NCBI GenBank assembly: GCA_032690845.1 | Contig: CM064434.1 | Location: 36,374,342 to 36,438,341, forward strand | DNA length: 64,000 nucleotides | Direction of reading: 5' to 3' | DNA from: Eleusine coracana subsp. coracana | Taxonomy: Eukaryota > Streptophyta > Magnoliopsida > Poales > Poaceae | Shown here: positions 10,335 through 20,293 of the stretch, piece after piece | How the letters are laid out: the number at the start of each line of letters is the position of its first letter | How positions within the stretch are numbered: the first letter of the stretch is position 1 | Made by a program: the position numbers and the translations under genes | The notes under the pieces: model-generated | Told to the model about the DNA's origin: nothing | Seen by the model: the letters and a program-made list of their open reading frames with translations, nothing else | Database searches by the model: none

Positions 10335-10604
10335 ATGGCCGAGCACAGAGATCCTTCCGCGGCAAAACGCTGCAAATTGGCTTCGAGCGGCATCGGTGTA
10401 GACGAGTCTAAAGCGGAAGGATCTGGTCATAACCCGGAGCAATCATATGTTACATTTTCCACCCATTTCTCCATGCATGCATTCGACTGGTTCTTGCACA
10501 CGCATGCAATCTCATTCGATTTCTGCCCTCTCAACCAGGGTGGAATTCATGCCAGGGCTCGTACCGCAGATTTTGAAGGCCCTGTGCTAAAAGAAAAATT
10601 ATAG
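10335..10604 (+). CDS. hypothetical small ORF
   Basis: The 89-residue frame begins MAEHRDPSAAKRCKLASS, a basic nuclear-signal-like start on the strand opposite and divergent from the gene ending at 9957. After residue 36 (HNPEQ) the sequence looks non-coding, so only a first exon may be real. No family recognised, and downstream exons were not found before the MITE at 10858. Confidence 0.25.
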   Translation: MAEHRDPSAAKRCKLASSGIGVDESKAEGSGHNPEQSYVTFSTHFSMHAFDWFLHTHAISFDFCPLNQGGIHARARTADFEGPVLKEKL

Positions 10605-10857
10605 GCCCTCAGTTGTAGTATATTGATATAATTTAAATTCTTTTTCTCCATTTAATATCGCATTTCTATCATCCATAGTTTCAGCCTTTTAGGAATACAT
10701 GCATATTCTTGTTATTTGCGAGGAAGACGATCGATAAGGTGGCGCATCATTTTATTTTTTTTGTTGGCTGCTTTGTGTGCATGGGCTTGGGCTGGTTATT
10801 TTGTGGGCTGCCTGTTTGATGTTGAGGCTTAATATAGATCGATAGGAATATACTTTA

Positions 10858-11138
10858 GGCCCTATTTGGATATAATGTATTTTTGGAGTTTTGCAAGAAT
10901 ACTACGGTTCAAGAAAATACTTTGGTATTGGGAGGTAGGGAGGTCGTTGGATGTGACAAGTTTTGCAGTTTTAGAAACCATGGTATTGCTAAAAGTGCAT
11001 GTATTTTGGAGTTTAAAAAACTCTACTCCGCACCTCTTTTTTCTAAACCATGGTTTTGCTTGTCGCTAGCTACTTCTGAAACAATGGTTTCTTAATACTT
11101 AATTTTGTTTTGGAATTCTACAACACCCAAACAGGGCC
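10858..11138. mobile_element. MITE with GGCCCTGTTTGG-type termini
   Basis: The left end TAGGCCCTATTTGGATATAA and the reverse complement of the right end (TAGGCCCTGTTTGGGTGTTG) are near-identical over the first 15 bases. This is the common grass MITE terminus seen in hAT/PIF-type elements. Length is about 281 bp. The target duplication is unclear (TA only). Confidence 0.7.
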
Positions 11139-11174
11139 TAGCGTAAATTTCAACCTACTTTAGTTTTTGTGTTA

Positions 11175-12464
11175 CAATGTTACCGGCTTGTCTTGAACGA
11201 TGATATGTGCCGTTTTCATTTCCAAGGTTAGCCGTTGGCATTTGCTGCCTCTTGCTCTATCGGACAATATTGTCGGATTGGTGGACGCGATTGTAGCCAT
11301 CAGGCTGATGACTGTTGGAAAGGAAGAACACAAGCAGGTGATGAAGCAGCATGGCTTGATACCTGGTGTCCCTATGCTACTGACATCGGCATCCACTCCA
11401 GAAGGCTAGATAGAAGAGCCTGATGTTTTTTTGGAATCTTTTGGGTTGCATATTATTGAGCAAGGGACAACGACGATCTCATCATCACAGTCAGTTCTTG
11501 TGGTGCTGAAGGGACGTAGTTGGTTGGCTGCGAAGGATGACTAGCTTGCCACTATTGATAAGGAGTCCTCCCTGAGCTTGTCAACCCAATCATTGGCAAG
11601 AGTATCTCACTGCCACTATTGTCGTCAAACAGCGATAGAAATGAGGAGTTGTTGTCTGATTTCATGAAGAATAATGATGCTGGTGGTCATGGACCTCTGT
11701 TCATCGAGCGCGCAGTCCTCTGTAAGACACCCAGGCAAGATGGTGGTCCCTTTGTGATCCTTCTATTCTCTTTAGGAAACATCATGTACCATGAGAAGAC
11801 TGATGGCATGTAGACGACATTACCAAATACAGACCGACATGCACAAAGATTTGTGGATGCTGCTTACTGGGAAGAGCGGTACATGTTGGCAATCAGTCAA
11901 TATGGTTCCATGAAGTTTTGGGACCTGTCCATGAAGCCCATTATTTCTGAATCTCCTAAATAGGTCAAGGGTCCCGCTTATGCTCGTCCAATGTACTACA
12001 AACGTGACCGTGAGGCCACGATGTTTCTTGCGCGATCAGATTGTAACCGGCCTATGGTCATCCGGCTATAGGGAGAATTTTTTTGGGGACCATAAATCGA
12101 TAGACAACTATGGAGGCACTAGTCAGCGTGCGGTATAGTGGTTGGTGTCGCATTTTATGAGAGAAGAGAAGACGATGGATGGATGGAGTTGAGAGGTTTG
12201 CAGGGTGAACGCACTCCTTTTCTGGGAGAAAATTATCCATTTTGGTTTGCTGTACCAGAAAAAGACAATAAGAAAGTGGCTCCACCATATCTGTATGTTT
12301 TGGACCATATGTATGGAGAAATGGTGATGATCCCTGCTGGTGATCTCCACGGTCGTGTCAGGCACTATGACATCATCAATTTCACCCAACATCGTCATTA
12401 TTCCGAACCACCTTTGCAACTGCAAGCCCCTCTATTTATCCACCCCTACCCATCTTTCAAGTAG
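11175..12464 (+). pseudogene. DUF295-like (F-box-associated beta-propeller) pseudogene
   Basis: Several plus-strand frames form one degraded gene. One reads IERAVLCKTPRQDGG, LGNIMYHEKTDG and YWEERYMLAISQYGSMKFWD. The last (12138-12464) reads GWMELRGLQGERTPFLGENY, PPYLYVLDHMYGEM and ends HPYPSFK. The order of a Trp-rich blade, a FLG(E/R)N motif and a LYVLDHMYG motif resembles DUF295 proteins, but I cannot confirm this without a profile search. Stops at about 11812, 11962 and 12068 and frame changes show it is dead. Upstream frames (11200-11520) may be the same gene. Confidence 0.4.
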
Positions 12465-12489
12465 CCACCCCCCTTTACTGTTATTAGTC

Positions 12490-12635
12490 TTTGATGTTTA
12501 GTTTAAGTTGGTTTGGGCGGAACACTATGGAATGAACACTTGCTTGTAAGTAATGATTATGCACTTAGATTGTATTTTAACTTGTGAATGTTTCATGTTT
12601 TCCGTTGTTTTAATGATGTTCTCAATTATTATGAG
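12490..12635 (+). repeat. dispersed 3' UTR-like block, copy 3
   Basis: Follows the DUF295-like stop. It shares GAACACTTG, TAATGATTATGCACTTAGATTGTATTTTAACTTG and TTTTAATGATGTTCTCAATTAT with copy 1, in the same orientation and order. Confidence 0.65.
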
Positions 12636-12724
12636 CGAAGTAGGCCGAGTGATCATGCTGTCCCTTGACTTTAACGTAATATGTGTTCAGAGAGATTAAA
12701 TACCCTATTGGGTGACTTTAATTT

Positions 12725-13020
12725 AATTTTCGTTGCAATACCATGATAATGAAACTCCCTCCATCGTTGCTATGTCTACGTATAGTTGAAACGACAAACA
12801 TTTGCATTGCAATATATAAGACCAAACACAACCAGACAAATGTTCGTTGCTATATTGATGCATTGTTGCAACGACTAACAATTTAGTTGCAATATGTAAG
12901 ACCCCCTCACAACCACACAACTTTTCGTTGCTATATCTATGCATTGTTGCAAAGACTAACAATTTTGTTGCTATATCTTATTGCAACACCTCATTCTTCT
13001 GTTGTGAAATGACCTTATCA
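12725..13020. repeat. subterminal-type repeats of a DNA transposon (GTTGCAACG family)
   Basis: Four or more degenerate units of about 60 bp contain CATTGTTGCAACGACTAACA and TAGTTGCAATATGTAAGACC. Clusters of short direct and inverted GCAACG words are typical of CACTA and related element ends. No terminal CACTA motif was found next to it, so the element type is open. Confidence 0.55.
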
Positions 13021-13051
13021 CAACAATCACAGGAAAGCATTGTAAAAAGTT

Positions 13052-16000
13052 GTGACATCCCATGTCACAAAATGAAGTTAACAAAACCTAACATCAATTA
13101 AGGGCTAAGCAAAAGTATAATTAATCCATGAGCCAAAGAATAAAAAGAGGAAACCTACTTAATTAAGTCCATAATATGCAAAAAGGGGTCATTCACAAAC
13201 ATTACCAAAACCCATGGAAGTACCCCAATATTTTTGCATATTCTGAATGGCCATAATAAAATAGAATTTTGAGAATTTTTCCAGAATTTTTGGTAACCAA
13301 TTGATACCCTTAAAAATTCCCCCAAAGTCAGGAAAGTGTATTTCAGGTTTGGAATTTTCATAATTTCTCAAAGCAAATTTAGCTGGTGCACCCAAAAGCA
13401 ACGTTGGATCACACGTTTCACTGAATACCCACAAAAATTGGTGTCCAGTTTGGAGCACGGGAACGTGGCGAATTGTATCAAACCCGAGTCCTGGTTCAAG
13501 TCAAGCCGGGTCAACACGCCCCTTCTCTCTTCTTCTCTCTCCGGCCAGTCTCTGTTCGACACCGATGGCACCGTACAAGCCACCGTTGGTTCCTGTAGAC
13601 CCATCCCGGCCACTGCTCTGCTGAACCGCGCTTGTGCCACCAGCCAGCATTGCAGCCCCGCCGGAGGAGCCACTCCCTGCCCGATAACTCGCCACCCGCT
13701 CTCTCTCCCTCTCTCGGTTATCTCTTCCGCCAGCCAAGGATAAAGGATCAGCAGCGGCTGAACCACCCCATTCCCCTCCCTCTCTGCTCGCAAACACTCC
13801 CGCACGCCCTAGGCGCTCCTGCAAGGCTGCGCAGTGCTGCTACCGCCGTCTTCCTCCTCTGCAGCAAGGAGACCCGGCGAGCTCCCCTGCTTCGGGTTGC
13901 CTGAGCGCCACCGCATCCGGCCCTGACTAGGCAGCCCCCTCCTTCCTCTTCCTCTCACAAATCAACGCGCCAGGGAGTGCTCTCGCAGCCTACTGATCCC
14001 CTCCCTCACCCATGCAGAGACGTCACCGGAATCGGGAGAACCGGAGCCGCCGGCGGCCACCGCTCGGAGAGGGCTCACGGCGACGACCACCCTCCCGGCG
14101 ACCCCAACTCTAGCCAACGTGTCGACGAGCACCGTGGCATCCAGGTGATGCTTCTGGACCTTCCCCCTTGCCGATTCCATCTCTGGGTGTGCCTGCCACC
14201 GTCGGCCGCCATCGAGCTTCGCCGCCGCTCGTCGCCAGCAGACCTCCGGCAGCCCTCGCTCCGGCCACCACCACCCACGTGACCGCCTTGGGTCACTGAT
14301 CACGTAGGGCAGGACCGAGTCCCGAGCCTCGCCGCCGATTGCCGCCGGCGAGCCAGCAGAGCCACGCCGCCACGCGCGCGGGGGAATTTGAAATCGGCCA
14401 GTGGCAGATTTGTAAATAGGAGTGAACTTTGAATAAACTTCAAAATTCAATAGCTCGAGAAATACAAGGCCAAAAATTGTGAAATTAATTTTGTTCAACT
14501 CCTAAAATCTTGCTCTACCAGAAAAACAGGATCAAGTCCAAGTTTATTCAGTAAATTAATTTATTTAATCCATCAAAGTCACAACCCTTATTTGCTTAAT
14601 AAATTCATAAGTAATTATGTCTAAATGGTAAATTCATGAAATTTGCTCAGTAAGCATTTCAGAGCATCCTTAAACTTTCTGCAAAAGCACATTTCCATTT
14701 TTATGCATATTATCAGTATTATTGCATAATCCTCATTTTCAGTAATTGAATTTATATAAATTATTGGCTAGGAATTTATTCATGAAATTTGGCATTTCTG
14801 TTCCTTATGCGCTTGTACACTTATGAAAAATCCTATGAAAAATTTGAAGTTACCTAAGTACAAATTTGCTGTCGAAATTGATCATTTGCTAAGAAACTAG
14901 GAATTTCTTCATATAAATGTTACTTTATGTGTGTATTTAATGAAAGTAGGAATAAATTAATTTCTAAAAGTCCTTGGGAAATACCTCAACTTCACATTTC
15001 AGTAGAAATTCTCATGTTTCAGTTCTATGCTTTGGTTCTTGATTAACTATATGAGCTAGAACTAGTAATGAAATTAAAAATGCCATGTCTAGGTCTAGTG
15101 TTAGTTTGCACATGGTCACTTTAGCTAAGTGGCTCAAACATGAACTTTCTGAAATTTGACCCTAAGTACTACATTGTCATATCCCCCTCAGCATGCGAGG
15201 TCATTTAAGCAACACCTAGGCCATGCTCATGTTAAAGTAGACTTACACTAAGATTGTGATAAGTAAAAGTTGCATTCTAGTAATTAGAAGTTTGTCCCCT
15301 TAAAAAATTCAGTAGTTACCATGTCATACTTAGGTGTGCACCCATTCACGAATAAATGATTAGTCATAAATTTTTACTTGCTGAGGAAGTGCCATGAATC
15401 TTCATGCCATGCATTCCATCTTTAATTAAGAAAAACTCCATGAAACCTTGTGTATTCCTTGGCATTAATGCATGTCCATTCCATATAGGGATCGAGACCA
15501 AGGAGACCACACCGGACCAGCAAGGAGCTGAAGTGCACCTTGGGGAAGACTCTAACTACAATCACACCCAAGGCAAGCCCCGGTGCATAACCCATTTTAT
15601 CACTCGAGTCCTTTTTCTTTATCACAAGTTAGGAATATTGTATTGTGCATTAAGTGTAGGACTTGGATGAAACACACTTGCATACTCCCGCACTGACCTA
15701 TGATTCGTATGTTAGTAAGCTTTTACGTTAGCAAATGCTATGCTTAAACTAGTGGAGTCAACGGTAGGTTATAGATTCAACTATGATTCAATTGGTTGAT
15801 GAACTTGATAAAAATGGAGCACCTATCGTTGCAACTCCACGAACAAGTATTGAACTGTACCAAGTGCATACCTTTATTATGGGAATTGGTAAACCTAGTA
15901 ACTTGGGCGCCGTATTGTTGGACGGCCATACTCATCGATCCAGAGGTGATGTGAACAGCACGGTGGATGCACGGGTTTGAGGACCTCTGGAGAGTGCATG

Positions 16001-16936
16001 GGTTAAGCCTCGGATACGAAGTACTGTATCGCGGGGAGGACGTGTACTCGGGATCGATGGCCCCGGATCGACTTTATAGCAATCTTGTGAACGGTGGCCA
16101 TACGTGTTCTTAAATGATGTGTATGTCGTGTATTTGGGTTTTTCCTGCAGGATGTAAATCAATTCAAATTGCCGTCCCTCGCGGTTATGAGTACCTCTTG
16201 TTCGAGCAGCGGCAATGATATGTTAAGTAGTAAAGTTGTGGTTAAGTTTCTGAAATTTACTTATGCTATGGATACATGTGGCTATGATGTATTGCTCTTT
16301 AGCTATATTCATGTCTTAGCAGCTAGCTAAACTCACCGTAGCTGTGTTCTACAATAAGCAAAGTAAAATCTTGTTTAAGGAAATTGAAAGTGCAGCATAG
16401 AACTAATAGGAGCTTTTTATGCAATTATCAAATAAACCCGGTCAGCCCCCTCCATACTAAGAGTCGGTTTTAGCAAACCGGTTGACGGGTAAGTCTTGCG
16501 GAGTATGTTAGATACTCAGGCTTTGCGTTGATGTATTTTTCAGGTTTTCCTCAAGCGACCTATTGTGATTGTTGTAATAAGGTTGTGTGGGAAGGTGAGG
16601 AGCCTCAGAACTGGACCATCGAATGGGTCCCCAGTTCTCCTAATCTGGATGAGTGAGCCATCCCCATAGGGCCGGCATGGTTCACGTAGGACTAAACGTT
16701 GTGTTTTGTCGTTTCACCGCTTCCGCAACTTTGTGTAATATGTACTAAGGACATATGCATGCAGATCTGAACTTAATTATATTTTACCTCTGGACTTGTA
16801 ATATTATGCACTTAAGTGATGTAATGTTGTAAATGATGAATGTTCATGTGTGAATGCTGTGTATGGTTACTTTGTTAACCATCTCCCGAGACGATCCTGT
16901 ACGACATACTCTACTTTTCGGAGTAGGGTTGCCACA
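13052..16936. mobile_element. solo LTR of a long-LTR gypsy element, with AAAGT target duplication
   Basis: The sequence starts TGTGACATCCC and ends GGGTTGCCACA. It is flanked by identical AAAGT at 13047-13051 and 16937-16941. It is 3885 bp, with no primer site, gag or pol. This is the signature of unequal recombination between two LTRs. Its layout resembles the 3.6-kb LTR of element C: an A/T-rich start, a GC-rich block at 13500-14400, and then an AT-rich tail. The GC-rich ORFs inside are not convincing genes. The rest (14400-16936) has no coding. Confidence 0.9.
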
Positions 16937-16984
16937 AAAGTCACCCTTATTACAATGCACGTGCAAGCGTGGCGATATATGTTA

Positions 16985-17568
16985 GAATGGGTGCTACGCC
17001 ATACACTTGTAAGACAAACTTTAGAATGTATGTTTGGTACCAGTACTCCCTGCATGACTACTAGGCGTATATGATATTTTGTGACTGGTGTGTTCACGGG
17101 AAGTTTTCGTGCCTAGTATGCAAGGCAGCTATGAAGTTCATTTGGTTGAGGAAGGGTGGCAAGTATTCTTCATTTGACCAACACCGACATTTCCTCCCTC
17201 TTGACCATCCATCTAGACAAGACATAAAGAACTTTAGGAACGGCATTGTAGTTAATGACCCTCCACCACAAATCATGACAGATGCCGAGGTGCGTGCTAT
17301 GTTAGAGGCTCTCGTGGTCGATGAAGAAAAAGGTTGTTTTATGGGATATGGTGAGCTACAGGCCTGGACTCACATCTTGGTCTTGTATCACCTTTCCTAT
17401 ATGGCCGACATTCTTCTTCCATTTAACATTGACCTGATGCACACTAAGAAGAATATCGGTGAGGGACTTTTTGCAACAAGCATGGACATTCCTGATAAGA
17501 CAAAGGACAACGTTAAGGCAAGAGTGGATCAAGTAGATACAACATTAGATTGTTATCTAGAGTTTTAG
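16985..17568 (+). pseudogene. CACTA TNP2 transposase fragment (Transposase_21)
   Basis: The frame includes NFRMYVWYQYSLHDY, a TAG, then CDWCVHGKFSCLVC and DQHRHFLPLDHPSR, which correspond to the conserved zinc-binding and 'D-x-HRRFLP' blocks of TNP2. PFNIDLMHTKKNIGE and DKTKDNVKAR, the 'NIDVMH-EKN' block, follow. TNP2 cuts CACTA element ends. The reading frame stops at 17568, well short of the C-terminal DUF4218/4216 regions. The fragment begins right beside the solo LTR and leads into the CACTA right end at 18442, so it is probably a deletion derivative. Confidence 0.85.
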
Positions 17569-18029
17569 TTATTTAGAAAACCTAGACCACCTTTGACAAC
17601 TTAGACAACACAACTTAGAAAATTTTAGTTTGTTACTTATACGAGTTGTATATGTTTATAATCTTGTGCAGAATCTTCCTTCGTCAGCGGCGTCAAATGA
17701 TCCTCAGGACAAAGACTTGTCGAGTCGTCGCACTATGTTCCCACCTCCTTAGTGATTTCTGAATTACTTGTGGTTTTGACTTGTGTATTTGAAATGACTT
17801 TCTATTTGTGAACAAACTTCTAAGACTGTGGATTATGAGTTGTCAAACTTTTGAGATTTGTGGATTTCAAGTGACCTAGTATGTTCAATTATGGATTTCC
17901 TGTTGTGATCTTCTATATGAACTGCATGTGATGATTATTCTGATGTACATAAATTGCTGTGATGAAACTTATGATTGTTTGTCAGTTTAAGCAAAAAGTT
18001 TTTTTTTAAAAAAACTGTTTATGGATGGG

Positions 18030-18442
18030 ATCTTTGCCAAGTGTTATGACCAAAGCACTTGGCAAAGGTCAGGCTCTTTGCTGAGTGTAATGACCAAGAC
18101 ACTAAGTAAAGATTAGGGACTTAGCTGAGTATTAGTAACAAGACACTCGGCAAAGATTATGGCCTTTGCCGACATTTGGCAAAGGTGTTTAAACTTTGCT
18201 CAGTGCCTGACGAAGGCACTCGACAAGTCTTCTGCTTCTGGCAGTCACCGTTTGTCACTTTTTATTTTTGTCGAGAGCAGCCGCTGACACTTGGCAAATT
18301 GTTTGCCGAGTGTGTGACAGAAAGCACTTGGTAAAGTGATCCTTGCCTAGTAAAATTTTGTCGAGTGCATTTTACCAAGTGCAACACTCAGCAAACACGT
18401 TGTTGAGTGTTTCTGGCGGCAAAGGAGGGAATTCTGGTAGTG
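18030..18442 (+). mobile_element. right terminus of a CACTA element with subterminal repeats
   Basis: Some 15 short direct and inverted copies of CTTTGCCGAGTG / CACTTGGCAAAG-type words lead to the terminal TTCTGGTAGTG. Its reverse complement is CACTACCAGAA, a standard CACTA terminus. TAC at 18443-18445 would be one copy of the 3-bp target duplication. The left terminus was not found, and may be lost or disrupted by the solo LTR event. Confidence 0.9.
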
Positions 18443-18747
18443 TACATAGATCTAAAATATTATATCTGCATGATAAACTGGTGCACATACACCTATGTAC
18501 ATGTCTTCACCAACCGAGGCAAGTATAGGACGGTCGACGATGCCCATGTTTTTAAGTATCTGCACATTACATCTACAGGCTGCCGCTCGTACGTCTGATG
18601 TTAGTTGGCTTGTATTGTTTAGGAAAAGGTAAGCGCTGGACGGTTGCTTGGCAGGAAAGACAAAAACAAAACAACATGTGCAGTGTGGCTTCGCCCCGTG
18701 TGGTCTGTCCAGCTCCATGCTACGGTTTTGTGTTTCATTCATAGTTT

Positions 18748-18765
18748 AGAGAGAGAGAGAGAGAG
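18748..18765. repeat. (GA)n microsatellite
   Basis: A run of nine GA units in the otherwise featureless 18446-18936 spacer between the CACTA end and element A. Confidence 0.9.
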
Positions 18766-18936
18766 CACGATGATAAGGAACAGAGCTCCAATATAACTGT
18801 ACTTAGATTAAGGGAAACTCTAAAATCCTATGGAAAATCATACTTTGAGTCCTATTCCACCACATATGTATATCCCTATGTTCCCATCTCTGCCAATCTG
18901 AAGTATCCATTCATGTAGCCATGTGCAGTAACTTTT

Positions 18937-19307
18937 TGTCGTGGTTTGATCTCGGCAGTAAATATATAGGGCTACGTCGAGACTAAGAACTATGATGGTT
19001 AACACAAGACGCCGACTTATACAGGTTCGGGCCCCCTCGATGAGAGTAAAAACCTTACGTCCTATGTTCTGTGGATTGTATTGCTTGTCATATTGTGTCC
19101 TCGATGAGGGGGTCCCTACCACCTTATATATCCGGTTGGCAGGGGGTACATGAAGCGTCCTACTTGTACTCTATATGAATTTACATAGCAAGCCTATCTC
19201 TAATTGCCTTGCGCCCCAAACCAACTCGGTCGATTTCCTTGTTAATGAAGTACCCGGTCAGCTACTGACTTAGGCATGTCTCTGGATACCCGTATGGCAA
19301 CACAACA
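18937..19307 (-). repeat. element A 3' LTR
   Basis: 371 bp, TGTCGTGGTTTGATC...CAACACAACA on the plus strand. It matches the copy at 55132 over its whole length, including the AGGACGTA...CCTGTATAA core. The 19308-20100 stretch beyond it is AT-rich internal sequence with no ORF, and contains several TATGACATCAATCATAAT-like direct repeats between 19670 and 19835. Confidence 0.93.
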
Positions 19308-20106
19308 GCCCCTGAGTGCTTTTTGATTTTGAGTTGTTACTCGCCCAAGTGACCTTCAATATTAACATGAATAGATCATAAATTAGGAAGACCTCATGAC
19401 CCAAGTCCCTGATAGATCTGGTGCAACGGTTAGGTGCACCTGATCAGGTGTTGCCCCAAACTCTTGTATAATTTTGAGATTAACAAATAATGCAAGAGTC
19501 TAATGATATTAGCTCTTTAACATTTGTTATGTATCTTCACTTAGATCATCAAGTCTGAGTGACTAAGTTCCTGATCATCAAACCAGGCATTCGGTCTGCT
19601 CACTATTAGCGATGCCGACCGATTATAACAATGGTACAGTGATCTCCACTCTTAGTCGAGTGACTATTTGATTCCCATGACATCTATCAGGTTTGGAATC
19701 AAAAATTAATTATGACATCAGTCATAATTGAGTACTAAACTATAATGACATCAATCATAATATAATCTTTCCTAAAATATCACTCAACTTAATGCAAGTT
19801 CAATCTTGTGGTAGTTATTTACTGACATCAATCAGAAATTTCCCTTAAAACTTGCTCCCGTATGACCTTCTAGTTCTTTGCCATGTGATCATCAAATCAT
19901 ATAGATACAAGAAATATTTTTAAGTGACCATGTCACTGCTTCTCATAAAAGAAGCCCCCGAGACCATTACTCAGGAAAAACAACTTCAGTTCTTTTTAAA
20001 GAACAAAGCCTTTTTAATATTTTTGTTGTTAATATAAAATAGCCCGCTACTATACGGCCCAAACCAGTCCATGGGACCCAAACGACTAGGTCAAAAGAGG
20101 CAAAGG

Positions 20107-20114
20107 TATAAAAA
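20107..20114 (+). promoter_or_regulatory. putative TATA box for the antisense gene of element A
   Basis: TATAAAAAGGGCCC lies about 190 bases before the antisense reading frame. It is followed by a pyrimidine-rich, leader-like stretch (TCTTCCTCACGCCTCCTCTG). Both position and context fit a dedicated plus-strand promoter inside a minus-strand element. Activity is not shown. Confidence 0.5.
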
Positions 20115-20293
20115 GGGCCCGAGTTGTTGACCGTAGGTCCACGCTGTCATTTCACACGTAGCCTTTTGTCTTCCTCACGCCTCCTCTGCTCTCGCGACTC
20201 CTCTGCTTCCAGAACTAGGGTTAGCGCATTCCTGGGCACCGCCGTAGATCCTCGCCGCCATCAAGACCTCGAGCATCCACTTGGGTTCAGCTC

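Noticed and set aside
12725..13020. Regular repeats as a possible CRISPR array
   Set aside because: Units are degenerate and contiguous with no unique spacers, and the genome is a plant.
13336..14498. Overlapping GC-rich ORFs of 100-178 codons
   Set aside because: They are inside the solo LTR. All frames are open together because of composition, with no recognised domain.
16850..17074. 74-codon ORF ahead of the transposase
   Set aside because: It crosses the solo LTR end and is in a different frame from the recognised TNP2 residues.
2360..18442. One large CACTA element spanning both TNP2 pieces
   Set aside because: The C-terminal piece lies upstream of the N-terminal piece on the same strand, and only one terminus is found, so two separate elements are more likely.
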